Part shown: piece by piece, positions 8,298 to 16,678 of the stretch
Layout of the letters: each line of letters starts with the position of its first letter
How positions within the stretch are numbered: the stretch's first letter is position 1
From: Bradyrhizobium sp. dw_411
GTDB taxonomy: Bacteria; Pseudomonadota; Alphaproteobacteria; Rhizobiales; Xanthobacteraceae
NCBI RefSeq assembly: GCF_018449695.1
Contig: NZ_JAAVUY010000002.1
Coordinates: forward strand, 310,001-374,000
Reading direction: 5' to 3'
Length of the DNA stretch: 64,000 nt
The notes under the pieces: generated by a model
Told to the model about the DNA's origin: nothing
Databases searched by the model: none
The model's input: only the letters and a program-made list of their open reading frames with translations
Made by a program: the position numbers and the translations under genes

Positions 8298-9710
8298 TTA
8301 TTTGGCTCCTGTTATCACTACCGAGGGCGCCGTCACCGTTCGTCCACCGATAGCCAAATATACGGCTCCGGCGATGACGATGCCGAACAGCCAGCTGAGA
8401 TCCGCGCCACCGAGCATTCCCGATATCGGTCCCTGCAAGGCCGGGACGAGTCCGTCTTCTACCGACCAGCCGGCGACCAGGCCAATCAGGAATGCGATGA
8501 TGCCGCCCCAGTTGATGTCTCCATAGATGCTGGTTTCCGGCGAAGCGTAGAGTTCGGGCACGTTGATTTGGCTCTTCCGCTTGATGAAGAAGTCGGCCAG
8601 CACGACGCCTGCCCAGGGGCTCATCCAGAGCAGCAGACTGATCATCCAGTTATCGAACGCCTTGGCGAACGACGGCGCGAAGATGAAGTAGACCGTCACC
8701 AGATAGCCGACGACACCGACGATCAACGCCAGCGAGGTCCGCGATAGACGCACACCCATGCTGAGCGCAGCCAGCGCAGCAGAATAGACGTTCAGGATGT
8801 TGGTCGCGATCGGACCGTGCAGCACCATCAGCAGCACCAGGATGCTAGCGGCGCCGCCGAACACCGCGCTGACCATCTTGGCCGGGTCGGTATCCAGTGT
8901 AACGCTCGCGATCGTCGCGCCAAGGATGGCAAGCCACACCGACGGAACATACATGCCGATATAGCTGTACCAGAACACAGACTTCGAGGAAGTGCTGCGC
9001 GGTACGAAGCGCGAATAGTCCGAAGCCCAGGTGACCCAGGAGATACCCCAGCCGACGCCGATCGCCGTCATCAACAGCGACAACATCGCCAGATGCGCAC
9101 CCGGCGGAAGGGTGCTGGTCAGATTCCAGTTGACGACTCCCGGCTGGCTCCAGGCAAGCACGCTCATCAGCACCATGATGGCGACGGTCACCGGCACGGT
9201 ATATTTTTCAAACGTGCGGATCGCGTAGAAGCCGTAGATGCCGATCCAGACCTGGATCACCATCACGAGGGTGATGATGATGAAGGTCACCAGCAGCGAG
9301 TCCGGTATTCCGAACTGCGCCAGAATCGCGGTCGAGATCTTGACCGGGAAGTAGGTGTTCACCCCGATCCAGCACAGCGTCATCAGGAACATCAGCAGGC
9401 TCGGCAGATAGGCGCCGCGGCGTCCGAAGGCGGAACGGCTCAGGACCATCTGATTGACGCCGGTCTTGTGGCCCATCACCGTGAACGCGGCGAAGATCGC
9501 GCAGCCGAACAAATTGCCGATGACGATGACCCAGATGGTCTCCCACAGGCCGAGTTTGAGAATGATGCCGAGCGCTCCCAGCGCCCAGTTGACCGGTGCG
9601 ATGTTCGCTCCGGCCCAAATCCACATTTGCTGAATGCCGGTCGAGTCGCGGTCTGAGTCAGGGATAGGTTCGATACTATGTACGTCTGCCCGTAGTTCTG
9701 AATCTGTCAT
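8298..9710 (-). CDS. NCS1-family nucleobase/allantoin-type permease
   Basis: A 470-residue inner-membrane carrier of the nucleobase:cation symporter 1 family (CodB/PucI-like) with about 12 helices. The family start is seen in DSTGIQQMWIWAGANIAPVNW (as MWIWAGANIAP, about 29-39), followed by LFGCAIFAAFTVMGHKTGV and SRSAFGRRGAYLPS in the second and third helices. Members import cytosine, uracil, allantoin, hydantoin or thiamine with H+ or Na+. ATG 9710 follows GGAGGG. A sigma-54 promoter lies 35 bases upstream, so it can be transcribed apart from the molybdenum hydroxylase genes. The exact substrate cannot be read from sequence. Confidence 0.88.
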   Translation of the reverse strand: MTDSELRADVHSIEPIPDSDRDSTGIQQMWIWAGANIAPVNWALGALGIILKLGLWETIWVIVIGNLFGCAIFAAFTVMGHKTGVNQMVLSRSAFGRRGAYLPSLLMFLMTLCWIGVNTYFPVKISTAILAQFGIPDSLLVTFIIITLVMVIQVWIGIYGFYAIRTFEKYTVPVTVAIMVLMSVLAWSQPGVVNWNLTSTLPPGAHLAMLSLLMTAIGVGWGISWVTWASDYSRFVPRSTSSKSVFWYSYIGMYVPSVWLAILGATIASVTLDTDPAKMVSAVFGGAASILVLLMVLHGPIATNILNVYSAALAALSMGVRLSRTSLALIVGVVGYLVTVYFIFAPSFAKAFDNWMISLLLWMSPWAGVVLADFFIKRKSQINVPELYASPETSIYGDINWGGIIAFLIGLVAGWSVEDGLVPALQGPISGMLGGADLSWLFGIVIAGAVYLAIGGRTVTAPSVVITGAK

Positions 9711-9744
9711 GACGCCCTCCGTTGAAAAAATTCAGATAAAGCGC

Positions 9745-9760
9745 AGCAAGAATCGTACCA
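9745..9760 (-). promoter_or_regulatory. sigma-54 promoter for the NCS1 permease
   Basis: On the minus strand the sequence reads TGGTACGATTCTTGCT, with -24 GG and -12 GC exactly 12 bases apart. It differs from TGGCACG-N4-TTGCW at one position. The -12 lies about 35 bases from the permease ATG. Confidence 0.75.
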
Positions 9761-9773
9761 AGGGAAGCGATCT

Positions 9774-10970
9774 TCATCGGCCCCAGATGCGTCTTATGGT
9801 CTCCTGCACACGCCTGCGCAGAAGGCCGATCAGCAAAGACACTCCGTTTAGATCCTGTGATCCGTCGGCTGCTCCGTCCACCGGAACGCCCGAAAGATGG
9901 CGGTCGAGATTGCGTGCGAAGTCGGCGGTTAGCCGGGCGGCGAGATCGCGCACCAGGCCGTCACGCGCGATCTGCGCCAGCATTCCCTTAAGGCTGTAGC
10001 CAATCGAAAGTTCGACGCGCGTGGCCGCGCCCTGTTCGATCGGCACAAGCCGATAGCGAATCTCGCCCTGGGTGGAAGACCGGCTGCGCTGATCGCTGCC
10101 CATTCCGACGATCCGGCCAGTGAGGTCTTCGGGGACGCGTTCGATGCGCGCGGCGCCGCGGAAGTTGGCCGAGATCGGCCCGAGCTTGACGCGGATCATG
10201 CCTTCGACGCGCTCCGGCGTCGGCGTCCCGATCAGTGACGTGCCGGGCAGGCAGGCGGCGACTTGCGCGACATCGCCGAGCATGTCGAAAACCTTGGCCG
10301 GCGGAAAAGCCACCGTGAATTGATCCTCAAAGACCTTCGCGGGCGTAAAGTTCGGTATCGCCATCGCGACACTGATCTGATCTGGCGTTTCAGTCTTTGC
10401 CGCCGCTCTTGCAGTCGTCTCCGAGACAACAGGATTGGTGGCGTTGCCGGATCCGGCAGGGCCGAGTGCCTGGCGGCCGCCACCGGGGATCGGCGTGATG
10501 CCGCGCTCGCGCCGTTGGTCGATCACCGTGCGTACAGCCCGCACGATGCCGACATAGCCCGTGCATCGACAGAGATTGCCGCTCATGCCGACGCGGACGC
10601 TGTGCTCGTCGGAGGTCGGCAAACGCAATACGATATCGCGCGCGGCGATCAGCATCCCCGGCGTACAGTAGCCGCATTGCAGGGCATGTTCGCGGGTAAA
10701 GGCGGCGCGAAGCTCGGTGGCGATCTCGTCGTTATCGAGACCTTCGATCGTGGTTACCCGCGCGCCGTCGCAGGCCACGGCATAGGTGATGCAGGAGCGG
10801 GCCGGCATATCATCGAGCAGCAGGGTGCAGGCCCCGCATACGCCGTGTTCGCAGCCGAGATGCGTGCCGGTCAGATTGAGATTGTCGCGCAGGAAATCAG
10901 CCAGATGGGTGCGCGGCTCGACCGAAGCCTTGACCGGACGCGTGTTGACGGTGAGCCCGATCATGGTCAC
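9774..10970 (-). CDS. fusion: molybdenum hydroxylase 2Fe-2S subunit with CoxG-like domain
   Basis: A 398-residue two-part protein. Residues 1-155 are the xanthine dehydrogenase/CO dehydrogenase small subunit. Four cysteines (40, 45, 48, 60) bind the plant-type 2Fe-2S cluster and four (99, 102, 134, 136) bind the second cluster. After a low-complexity linker (about 160-205), residues 210-370 form a CoxG/SRPBCC domain (FEDQFTVAFPPAKVFDML, then CLPGTSL). A charged amphipathic C-terminus follows. CoxG is normally separate and recruits CO dehydrogenase to the membrane. The GTG at 10970 overlaps the FAD subunit stop (GTGA); ATG 10964 is the alternative. The fusion suggests a membrane-anchored hydroxylase. 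Confidence 0.88.
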   Translation of the reverse strand: MTMIGLTVNTRPVKASVEPRTHLADFLRDNLNLTGTHLGCEHGVCGACTLLLDDMPARSCITYAVACDGARVTTIEGLDNDEIATELRAAFTREHALQCGYCTPGMLIAARDIVLRLPTSDEHSVRVGMSGNLCRCTGYVGIVRAVRTVIDQRRERGITPIPGGGRQALGPAGSGNATNPVVSETTARAAAKTETPDQISVAMAIPNFTPAKVFEDQFTVAFPPAKVFDMLGDVAQVAACLPGTSLIGTPTPERVEGMIRVKLGPISANFRGAARIERVPEDLTGRIVGMGSDQRSRSSTQGEIRYRLVPIEQGAATRVELSIGYSLKGMLAQIARDGLVRDLAARLTADFARNLDRHLSGVPVDGAADGSQDLNGVSLLIGLLRRRVQETIRRIWGR

Positions 10971-11803
10971 GCGGCCGCCTCATTGATCGCGCGGCGGAGT
11001 ACCGCGACATGAATGTGCCGGTCGACTGCGTTCGCGACCCCGGCTTTGATCAGTATGGCGTCGGCCACGCGCGCGTCGAAATGCTGCTTGAAGTCGCCGG
11101 TGACGCGCCCGCCAAAAAGAGCCGACGCGTCGCTGAGAACGATAGGCGCTGTTTCCAGGGCGCCCAGCACCACCCGCGCCGTCGCCCGCTCCGGGTCGAT
11201 CAGCACCGCAGCGATGGCGTGGGCGAACTCGCCGATCTTGCGGCAGGCCTTGACGTAACCCCAGTGCGCCGACGGTGTCATGACGGGCACCCGCACCGCC
11301 TCGACGATTTCGCCGGGCTGTAGCGCGGATTCGAGCGCGCCGGTGATGAAATTCTCGATGGGAAGATTGCGAACGCCCGCCGCACTTCGCAGCGTGATCC
11401 TTGCCCCCAGTCCTGACAGCGACGAAACCCAGTCCGCGGCGGGATCGGCGTGACTGAGTGACCCTCCGATGGTGCCACGATTGCGAACGGCCCGGTAGGC
11501 AATGGCGCTTGCCACGCGCTGCATGGCGCCACGCGTGACATCGGGTATTCGCCCATCCTCGACGTCGCCATGGGTCACGCAGGCGCCGATCACGAGTTCG
11601 TCGCCGTCGCGTTCGGCGCGCTTCAACTCGGCAAGCCCGGATATGTCGATGATGGTGTCCGGTTCGACCAGTCGCAAATTGAGCATCGGGCCCAGTGACT
11701 GACCTCCGGCGATAATCTTTGTCGTTCCGTCCGCCTTGGCGATCAGGGCCAGCGCCGTGTTCAGATCGGTGGGGCGTTCATAGGCGAACGCTGCTGCTTT
11801 CAT
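10967..11803 (-). CDS. molybdenum hydroxylase FAD subunit
   Basis: The 278-residue medium subunit of a xanthine dehydrogenase-family enzyme, which passes electrons from the 2Fe-2S clusters to an acceptor. FAD-binding motifs AGGQSL (32-37) and TIGGSLSHADPAAD (111-124) are intact. Length is normal for CoxM/CutM-type subunits. Its start overlaps the catalytic subunit stop and its stop overlaps the small-subunit start, so all three chains are co-translated. Confidence 0.92.
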   Translation of the reverse strand: MKAAAFAYERPTDLNTALALIAKADGTTKIIAGGQSLGPMLNLRLVEPDTIIDISGLAELKRAERDGDELVIGACVTHGDVEDGRIPDVTRGAMQRVASAIAYRAVRNRGTIGGSLSHADPAADWVSSLSGLGARITLRSAAGVRNLPIENFITGALESALQPGEIVEAVRVPVMTPSAHWGYVKACRKIGEFAHAIAAVLIDPERATARVVLGALETAPIVLSDASALFGGRVTGDFKQHFDARVADAILIKAGVANAVDRHIHVAVLRRAINEAAA

Positions 11804-14187
11804 GCCGCCGATCTTTCGGCATCGCGCGCTGCCAGCATGGCCTCGACAATTCGGCGCGGCGAAATCGGCGAATGCAACAGCTCAACCCCGAGCGGACGCA
11901 GTGCGTCATTCACGGCATTGGTGATCGCGGCCGGTGGCGCGATCGCGCCGCCTTCGCCGACGCCCTTGACGCCGAACATCGTGTAAGGCGAGGGGGTCTC
12001 CATGTGATCGAGGCGCGGCTCGGGGACTTCGGCCGGGCCAGGCAGCAAATAGTCGGCGAGCGTCGTCGCCAGTGGCTGGCCGGCGCTGTCGAACGGCATT
12101 TCCTCGTAGAGCGCCGTTCCGATGCCTTGCGCGAGACCGCCATAGATCTGGCCGTCGACGATCATCGGATTGACCAGCACGCCACCGTCTTCAACGATGA
12201 CGTAGTCGAGGATCTCGACCTCACCGAGGTCAGGGTCGACCGCGACGGTCACGGCATGCGCGGCGTAGCTGAAGGTGCCGCTGTCGCGCTGTGGCTTGTA
12301 GCCGGTGGTCGATTCCAGTCCGGCGGGATCGACATCAGCCGGCAAATCCTGCGGGCGCCGGTACCAGGTATGTGCGATTTCGGCGAGCGCGATGCTGCTG
12401 TTGGGCCCGCATACCCGGCCGTCGCGCAACGTCACGATCGCCGGATCGAGTTGAAGCAGCTTGGCGCCGATCTTCTTGGCGCGTTCGGCAATCTCGATGC
12501 AGGCGGTCGCCACCGCGCCGCCGGCCATCACCATCGAACGCGAACCCCAGGTGCCTGTCGAGTAGGGTGTCATCGCAGTGTCGCCATGCACGACGCGTAT
12601 CAGCTTGGTTTCGATACCAAGGATTTCGTAGGCGACCTGGGCGAGCGTAGTCTCGAGACCCTGGCCGTGCGAATGAACGCCGACGCGGAGTTCCAATCCG
12701 CCGTCGGGTGTCATGCGCGCAGTGGCCTGCTCGTGTCCGGGCACCATCGGAATGCCCCAGCCGGCATAGACCGATGTGCCGTGCGCGGCCTGCTCGCAAT
12801 AGATCGACAGGCCAACACCGATCAGCCGGCCATCCGGTTCCTTTGCGCGCTGGCGTGATCGCACCGATGGGATATCGATGGCCGCAAGCGCGCGGTTCAT
12901 GGCTTCCGGATAGTCGCCGCTGTCGAAGTGTTTCTTGGTGATGTTGTCGAACGGCATCTGATCCGGTTGGATCAGATTGCGCAACCGGACTTCACCCGGC
13001 TCGATGCCAGCCGCGACGGCCACGGCATCCAGCATGATCTCCAACGCGAAGCAGACGCCGGTGCGGGCAACGCCGCGATACGGCAGGATCGGGCATTTAT
13101 TGGTCGCGGCCGAAAACGTCCGGCAGCGGTAGGCCGGCATCACATAGGGGCCCGGCAGGATGCTCGCGACCTGCGCCGCCTCCAGACAAGCAGAGAACGG
13201 ATAGGACGAGTAAGCGCCGGAATCGACGGTGGCCTCGCAATCGATCCCGCGCAGGCGGCCGTCGCGATCGGCATAGACCGTGATCTTGTAGTGATGCTCG
13301 CGGCAATTGGCGCTTGCGATCAGATGTTCGCGCCGGTCCTCGATCCAGCGCGCGACATAGCCTTTGCGCAGCGCGAGCCAGGAAAGGCAAACTTCTTCCG
13401 GCAGCAGGATTCCCTTATGTCCGAACCCGCCGCCGATATCCGGCGATACGATACGGATCTGGCCTTGATCCACGCCCATGCAATCCGACAGGCCGTTGCG
13501 CACGATGTGCGGCATCTGCGAACCCGTGTAGAGCGTGAGCTGGTCGAGGCGGTGATCGAAAGTAGCGATCACGCCGCGTCCCTCGAGCGGCGACATGCAT
13601 TGGCGCGCGGTCGATAGTTCGCGCGTCACCTTGATCGGCGCATCGAAGGCTTTCGTAATATCGACCTCGAAGGAGCTTTCGAGAAAGACGTTGTCGCCCC
13701 AATGTTCATGGACCAGCGCCGCGCCGGGGTCACGCGCGGCGAGCATGTCGTGGATGGCGGGGAGTTCTTCGAGATCCAGCGTCACGGAAGCCGCGATATC
13801 CTCGGCCTCGGCCCGCGTCGGCGCTACGCACATCGCGACGAGTTCGCCGACATGGCGCACCTTGCCGGTCGCCAGAATGGGCTGTTCGGATATCTTGAAA
13901 CCTGGAAGGCCGGATACGGCCCGGATCGGCTTGATCCCGTCAAGGTCCGCGGCCGTAAAGACCACGTCGCGATAACGCTCCGGCACATGGATGGCTTTGA
14001 TCCGGGCATGCGCCAGCGGGCTGCGGACGAAGGCGACGTCCTGCAGACCCGCGAGCCGGATATCGGCCACATATTGGCCACGCCCGCGCATGAAGCGATC
14101 GTCTTCCTTGCGAAGCATACGCGCCCCAACACCTTGCTTGGTGTCGGGTGCGGTTTCCGAAGCAGGATCGCTTTCAGCGTGAGACAT
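11800..14187 (-). CDS. molybdenum hydroxylase catalytic (Mo-MCD) subunit
   Basis: A 795-residue large subunit holding the molybdopterin cytosine dinucleotide cofactor. Visible are GGGFGHKG (252-259), the active-site loop PYRGVARTG (369-377) and the C-terminal GVGEGG with the catalytic glutamate. The loop lacks the AYxCSFR of true CO dehydrogenase, so it hydroxylates some other substrate, probably an N-heterocycle. The start is ATG 14187 (MSHAESDP); the frame extends to 14379 but those 64 residues lie in the preceding gene and do not resemble the family. It follows the amidohydrolase at 14213 by 25 bp. No XdhC/CoxF-type maturation factor is encoded in the window. Confidence 0.9.
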   Translation of the reverse strand: MSHAESDPASETAPDTKQGVGARMLRKEDDRFMRGRGQYVADIRLAGLQDVAFVRSPLAHARIKAIHVPERYRDVVFTAADLDGIKPIRAVSGLPGFKISEQPILATGKVRHVGELVAMCVAPTRAEAEDIAASVTLDLEELPAIHDMLAARDPGAALVHEHWGDNVFLESSFEVDITKAFDAPIKVTRELSTARQCMSPLEGRGVIATFDHRLDQLTLYTGSQMPHIVRNGLSDCMGVDQGQIRIVSPDIGGGFGHKGILLPEEVCLSWLALRKGYVARWIEDRREHLIASANCREHHYKITVYADRDGRLRGIDCEATVDSGAYSSYPFSACLEAAQVASILPGPYVMPAYRCRTFSAATNKCPILPYRGVARTGVCFALEIMLDAVAVAAGIEPGEVRLRNLIQPDQMPFDNITKKHFDSGDYPEAMNRALAAIDIPSVRSRQRAKEPDGRLIGVGLSIYCEQAAHGTSVYAGWGIPMVPGHEQATARMTPDGGLELRVGVHSHGQGLETTLAQVAYEILGIETKLIRVVHGDTAMTPYSTGTWGSRSMVMAGGAVATACIEIAERAKKIGAKLLQLDPAIVTLRDGRVCGPNSSIALAEIAHTWYRRPQDLPADVDPAGLESTTGYKPQRDSGTFSYAAHAVTVAVDPDLGEVEILDYVIVEDGGVLVNPMIVDGQIYGGLAQGIGTALYEEMPFDSAGQPLATTLADYLLPGPAEVPEPRLDHMETPSPYTMFGVKGVGEGGAIAPPAAITNAVNDALRPLGVELLHSPISPRRIVEAMLAARDAERSAA

Positions 14188-14212
14188 GAATGGCCGTCTC
14201 CACGGTCTGCGG

Positions 14213-15490
14213 TTACGCCGCCACCGCTTGCGGCAGAATCGGAGCGACGGCGTCGTGACGTACACCGGCGCGCAGGCAGAAGGCGGGTTGCAGCAGGCTG
14301 TCTGCGACCACTTCCGTATTCTCATTGTCGCGCAGGATATAGCGGCCGGGCTTCTGCGTGAGCACGGTGACGTCGGCATCCATGCCGGGCCGCAATGCGC
14401 CGATGACGTCTGAAAGTCCCAGCAATTCGGCGGGATTCGACGTCACCATCGGTACCACCTGCTCGAGCGTCAGGCCGAGCGCCATCATCGAACTCATCGC
14501 CTGCACCAGGCTGAACTTGGCCTGACCCGCGAACGGATGGTTCTCGTCATCGGCATGCTCGTCGGGCGTTCCGGCCGGCGCGGGAATATGGGTGTTGTAG
14601 CCGTGGATATCGGCTCCGAGCGTGGTCGGAACGATACCGGCCGCGATCGCCTTGCGAGCCAGGCGGTAGGAGAAGTGGCTGCCGTGGCCGACATCGATGC
14701 GCAATCCGCGATCGAGTGCGGCCCGAATGACCGGATGCACTTCACCCTCGCGATTGACGAAGCCACCGGGATGGCGCGTGAACGGATGGGCCAGTACGTC
14801 GCCGGAGCGAAGCAGCGGAATCACCCGCTCCAGAATCGTATCGACGTCCTCGCCATTGTTGCCGCTTTCCGGCAAACCCCAGAGCTGTCCGAAATGCACA
14901 TAGACCGGGAGTTCGGTGCGACGCCCGATCTCGGCCGCCATCTCCATCACGCGAATGCCCCAGCGCGCGAAGCCGCCGATCTCGGCATGGGCCTTGATGC
15001 CGCGAACCAGGTCACGGTTGGCGAGCGCGGCCTTCACCGTGGCGTCGATATCGACGCCATCGGGGCTGTAGAGATTGGGATAGTAATGTCCCTCGAGACC
15101 GCCGACCAAATAGGCGGAGAGAAACGCGTAAGTGCGTGACAGCGCCTTTTCCGCGATGAAGTGCCGGAAGCCGGGCAGCGTCATGCAGGACGGTCCGCCC
15201 TGATCGACCAGCGTGGTGACGCCGGACTGGACGCCGACCATGTCGGGGTTCACGCCGAAGCGGCCAGTCACATATTGATAGACATGGGCGTGGGTATCGA
15301 TCAGCCCGGGCAGCACGATCTTATCGGTCACATCCACGACTTCCCTGGCGCTGGTCGGCAGGATGTCGGACTGAATGGCAGCGATCTTGCCTCCGCGAAT
15401 GGCGACGTCCTTCAGGCCGTCGATGCCTGAGGCCGGATCGATGACGCGTCCCCCGCGCAAAAGCAGGTCGAATGTGGTGCTTACAGACAT
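14213..15490 (-). CDS. cytoplasmic dihydroorotase-like amidohydrolase
   Basis: A 425-residue amidohydrolase with a binuclear-type metal set: H67 and H69 (DTHAHV), K166 (GIKAHAE), H199 (VYVHFG), H235 (LAHPFT) and D294 (GADIHG). No signal peptide, unlike its relative at 2499. ATG 15490 follows AGGAGA; the frame upstream lies in the promoter region. First gene of the molybdenum hydroxylase operon, behind a sigma-54 promoter (15561-15576) with a MarR-type inverted repeat over the likely transcription start. It probably opens or deacylates the hydroxylated product of that enzyme; the reaction itself is not known. Confidence 0.87.
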   Translation of the reverse strand: MSVSTTFDLLLRGGRVIDPASGIDGLKDVAIRGGKIAAIQSDILPTSAREVVDVTDKIVLPGLIDTHAHVYQYVTGRFGVNPDMVGVQSGVTTLVDQGGPSCMTLPGFRHFIAEKALSRTYAFLSAYLVGGLEGHYYPNLYSPDGVDIDATVKAALANRDLVRGIKAHAEIGGFARWGIRVMEMAAEIGRRTELPVYVHFGQLWGLPESGNNGEDVDTILERVIPLLRSGDVLAHPFTRHPGGFVNREGEVHPVIRAALDRGLRIDVGHGSHFSYRLARKAIAAGIVPTTLGADIHGYNTHIPAPAGTPDEHADDENHPFAGQAKFSLVQAMSSMMALGLTLEQVVPMVTSNPAELLGLSDVIGALRPGMDADVTVLTQKPGRYILRDNENTEVVADSLLQPAFCLRAGVRHDAVAPILPQAVAA

Positions 15491-15530
15491 GGCCGATCTC
15501 CTATCGTTAGCGCGGCAAGGGCCGCTGGCT

Positions 15531-15555
15531 AATTGCGAAGTATGCTTCGCATTTT
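15531..15555. promoter_or_regulatory. MarR operator candidate, site 1
   Basis: Contains GCGAAG-TATG-CTTCGC (15535-15550), a perfect 6-bp inverted repeat, followed by ATTTT. The same pattern TGCG-AGTA-CTTCGCATTTT recurs at 16222-16247. It lies between the divergent amidohydrolase and marR genes and covers the expected start of the sigma-54 transcript, so binding would block it. Confidence 0.6.
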
Positions 15556-15560
15556 CATAC

Positions 15561-15576
15561 AGCAACTATCATGCCA
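15561..15576 (-). promoter_or_regulatory. sigma-54 promoter for the amidohydrolase/molybdenum hydroxylase operon
   Basis: On the minus strand the sequence reads TGGCATGATAGTTGCT, with correct GG-to-GC spacing of 12 and one difference from consensus (T for C at position 6). It points at the gene starting at 15490, about 70 bases away. Confidence 0.75.
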
Positions 15577-15625
15577 TAGATTGCATCAAATTCATGCAGC
15601 CTAAGCAAGGACAGAGTGGTTAAAG

Positions 15626-16111
15626 ATGGCCAAGAAACCGGTGCAAAAGAGCAGCAACTCCTGGCCGCTCGGTCAACGGCCGGGGTTTCTGATCCGGCGG
15701 TTGCATCAAATCCACGTCGCGATTTTTCAGAAGAAATGCGCCGCCTTTGACGTCACGCCGCTACAGTACAGCCTGCTGTCGGCCTTGGCCCGGCGCGGCA
15801 CCGCCGACCAGACCACTCTGGCGGCCGACGTCGTGCTCGACCGCACCACCACCACCGGCGCGCTTAAGCGCTTGCAATCCCGCAAGTTTATTGAGCGCTC
15901 GATCCATCACCGGGATCGCCGGGCGCAGATGTGCCGGCTGACCAAGTCAGGCGCGGCGTTGCTGCGCCAGATGGAAGCGGCGGCGCGTGCCGCACACCGT
16001 GAAACTGTGGCCGACCTGAGCAAGCCAGAGCAAAAGCGGCTGATTGCAATGATGCAGCGCATCGTAGCTGCAAGTTCAGATGACGCGAAGGCAGCGACAG
16101 CCACCGATTGA
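15626..16111 (+). CDS. MarR-family transcriptional regulator
   Basis: A 161-residue winged-helix protein. Helices around DVTPLQYSLLSALARRG, the recognition helix in VLDRTTTTGALKRLQSRKFIER (two parts, about 69-90) and the wing HHRDRRAQMCRLTKSG are typical. Members bind aromatic or heterocyclic ligands and release DNA. It is divergent from the amidohydrolase/molybdenum hydroxylase operon; two near-identical inverted repeats flank it (15531-15555 and 16222-16247), consistent with autoregulation and control of both neighbouring units. Confidence 0.9.
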   Translation: MAKKPVQKSSNSWPLGQRPGFLIRRLHQIHVAIFQKKCAAFDVTPLQYSLLSALARRGTADQTTLAADVVLDRTTTTGALKRLQSRKFIERSIHHRDRRAQMCRLTKSGAALLRQMEAAARAAHRETVADLSKPEQKRLIAMMQRIVAASSDDAKAATATD

Positions 16112-16221
16112 GGGGGGCGATCGCCGGCGCATCGGTCCGGACGATTACAATCTGTGCAGCCGTGCCTCAAAAGCAGCACGGTTGGAAAGTGCACGTCGAC
16201 GCCGGGCCGCACCCCCCGATC

Positions 16222-16247
16222 AAAATGCGCAGTACTCTTCGCATTTT
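16222..16247. promoter_or_regulatory. MarR operator candidate, site 2
   Basis: AAAATGCG (16222-16229) and CGCATTTT (16240-16247) are perfect 8-base arms around 10 bases. The interior resembles site 1 (AGTA...CTT). It lies about 110 bases after marR and 130 bases before the sigma-54 promoter. Confidence 0.6.
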
Positions 16248-16375
16248 TCGGGTGACTGGAGGCGGGCAGGATAGCCGATTTTCTTCCGCAATCCCTAGGC
16301 GCTGGCCAGATCGTCGCCATCAGGCAGCCCGGGGCCATGAGGCAAAACGCCCTCCACGCCGCCGTCGGTCAGGTC

Positions 16376-16391
16376 TGGCATGTCCTTTGCT
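16376..16391 (+). promoter_or_regulatory. sigma-54 promoter for the nitroreductase
   Basis: TGGCATGTCCTTTGCT keeps GG and GC 12 bases apart and differs from TGGCACG-N4-TTGCW only by T for C at position 6. Transcription would begin near 16402. Confidence 0.72.
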
Positions 16392-16522
16392 CCATACCCT
16401 GCATTGAGTTGGTGGCTAGGGTTCCGCATCCGCATCGATGGCTGGTCCAAGAGCTGCCGCCTGAGCAGGAGAAATCTGCACAGGGCACGGCGGGATAAAA
16501 TCCCGGGAGACCTCAGTGGCCA

Positions 16523-16555
16523 GGAATTGGCATGTCTTTGGTCTATGCCAATTCC
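16523..16555 (+). promoter_or_regulatory. 11-bp inverted repeat in the nitroreductase leader
   Basis: GGAATTGGCAT (16523-16533) and ATGCCAATTCC (16545-16555) are exact reverse complements around 11 bases. It lies 30 bases before the leader reading frame. It may be an operator or an RNA hairpin controlling expression; no T tract follows. Confidence 0.55.
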
Positions 16556-16585
16556 AGGGTTTGCGAACCTTGAGTGGAGTTGGCG

Positions 16586-16678
16586 ATGAACGTCTCACCT
16601 GTCCAAAAACTGGCAATGCCGACCGCTGCGCAACCGCCGATGAGTCCCGCGTTCGGGGCCGGTTGGGTTTCGAGCTGA
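16586..16678 (+). CDS. possible leader peptide coupled to the nitroreductase
   Basis: A 30-residue frame begins MNVSPVQKLA after GGAGTTGGCG, a good ribosome binding site. Its TGA overlaps the nitroreductase ATG as TGATG. The nitroreductase ATG itself has no clear binding site, so its translation would depend on this frame. The alternative is that it is the true N-terminus separated by a sequencing frameshift. The peptide shows no recognised motif. Confidence 0.45.
   Translation: MNVSPVQKLAMPTAAQPPMSPAFGAGWVSS

Larger units (their letters stand above)
16112..16585 (+). other. 474-bp regulatory leader between marR and the nitroreductase
   Basis: No protein gene is evident. It holds a second MarR-type inverted repeat (16222-16247), a sigma-54 promoter (16376-16391), a short hairpin GGGAT/ATCCC (16492-16504), and a perfect 11-bp inverted repeat (16523-16555). 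The transcript from the promoter would carry roughly 180 untranslated bases before the first reading frame at 16586. Confidence 0.6.
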
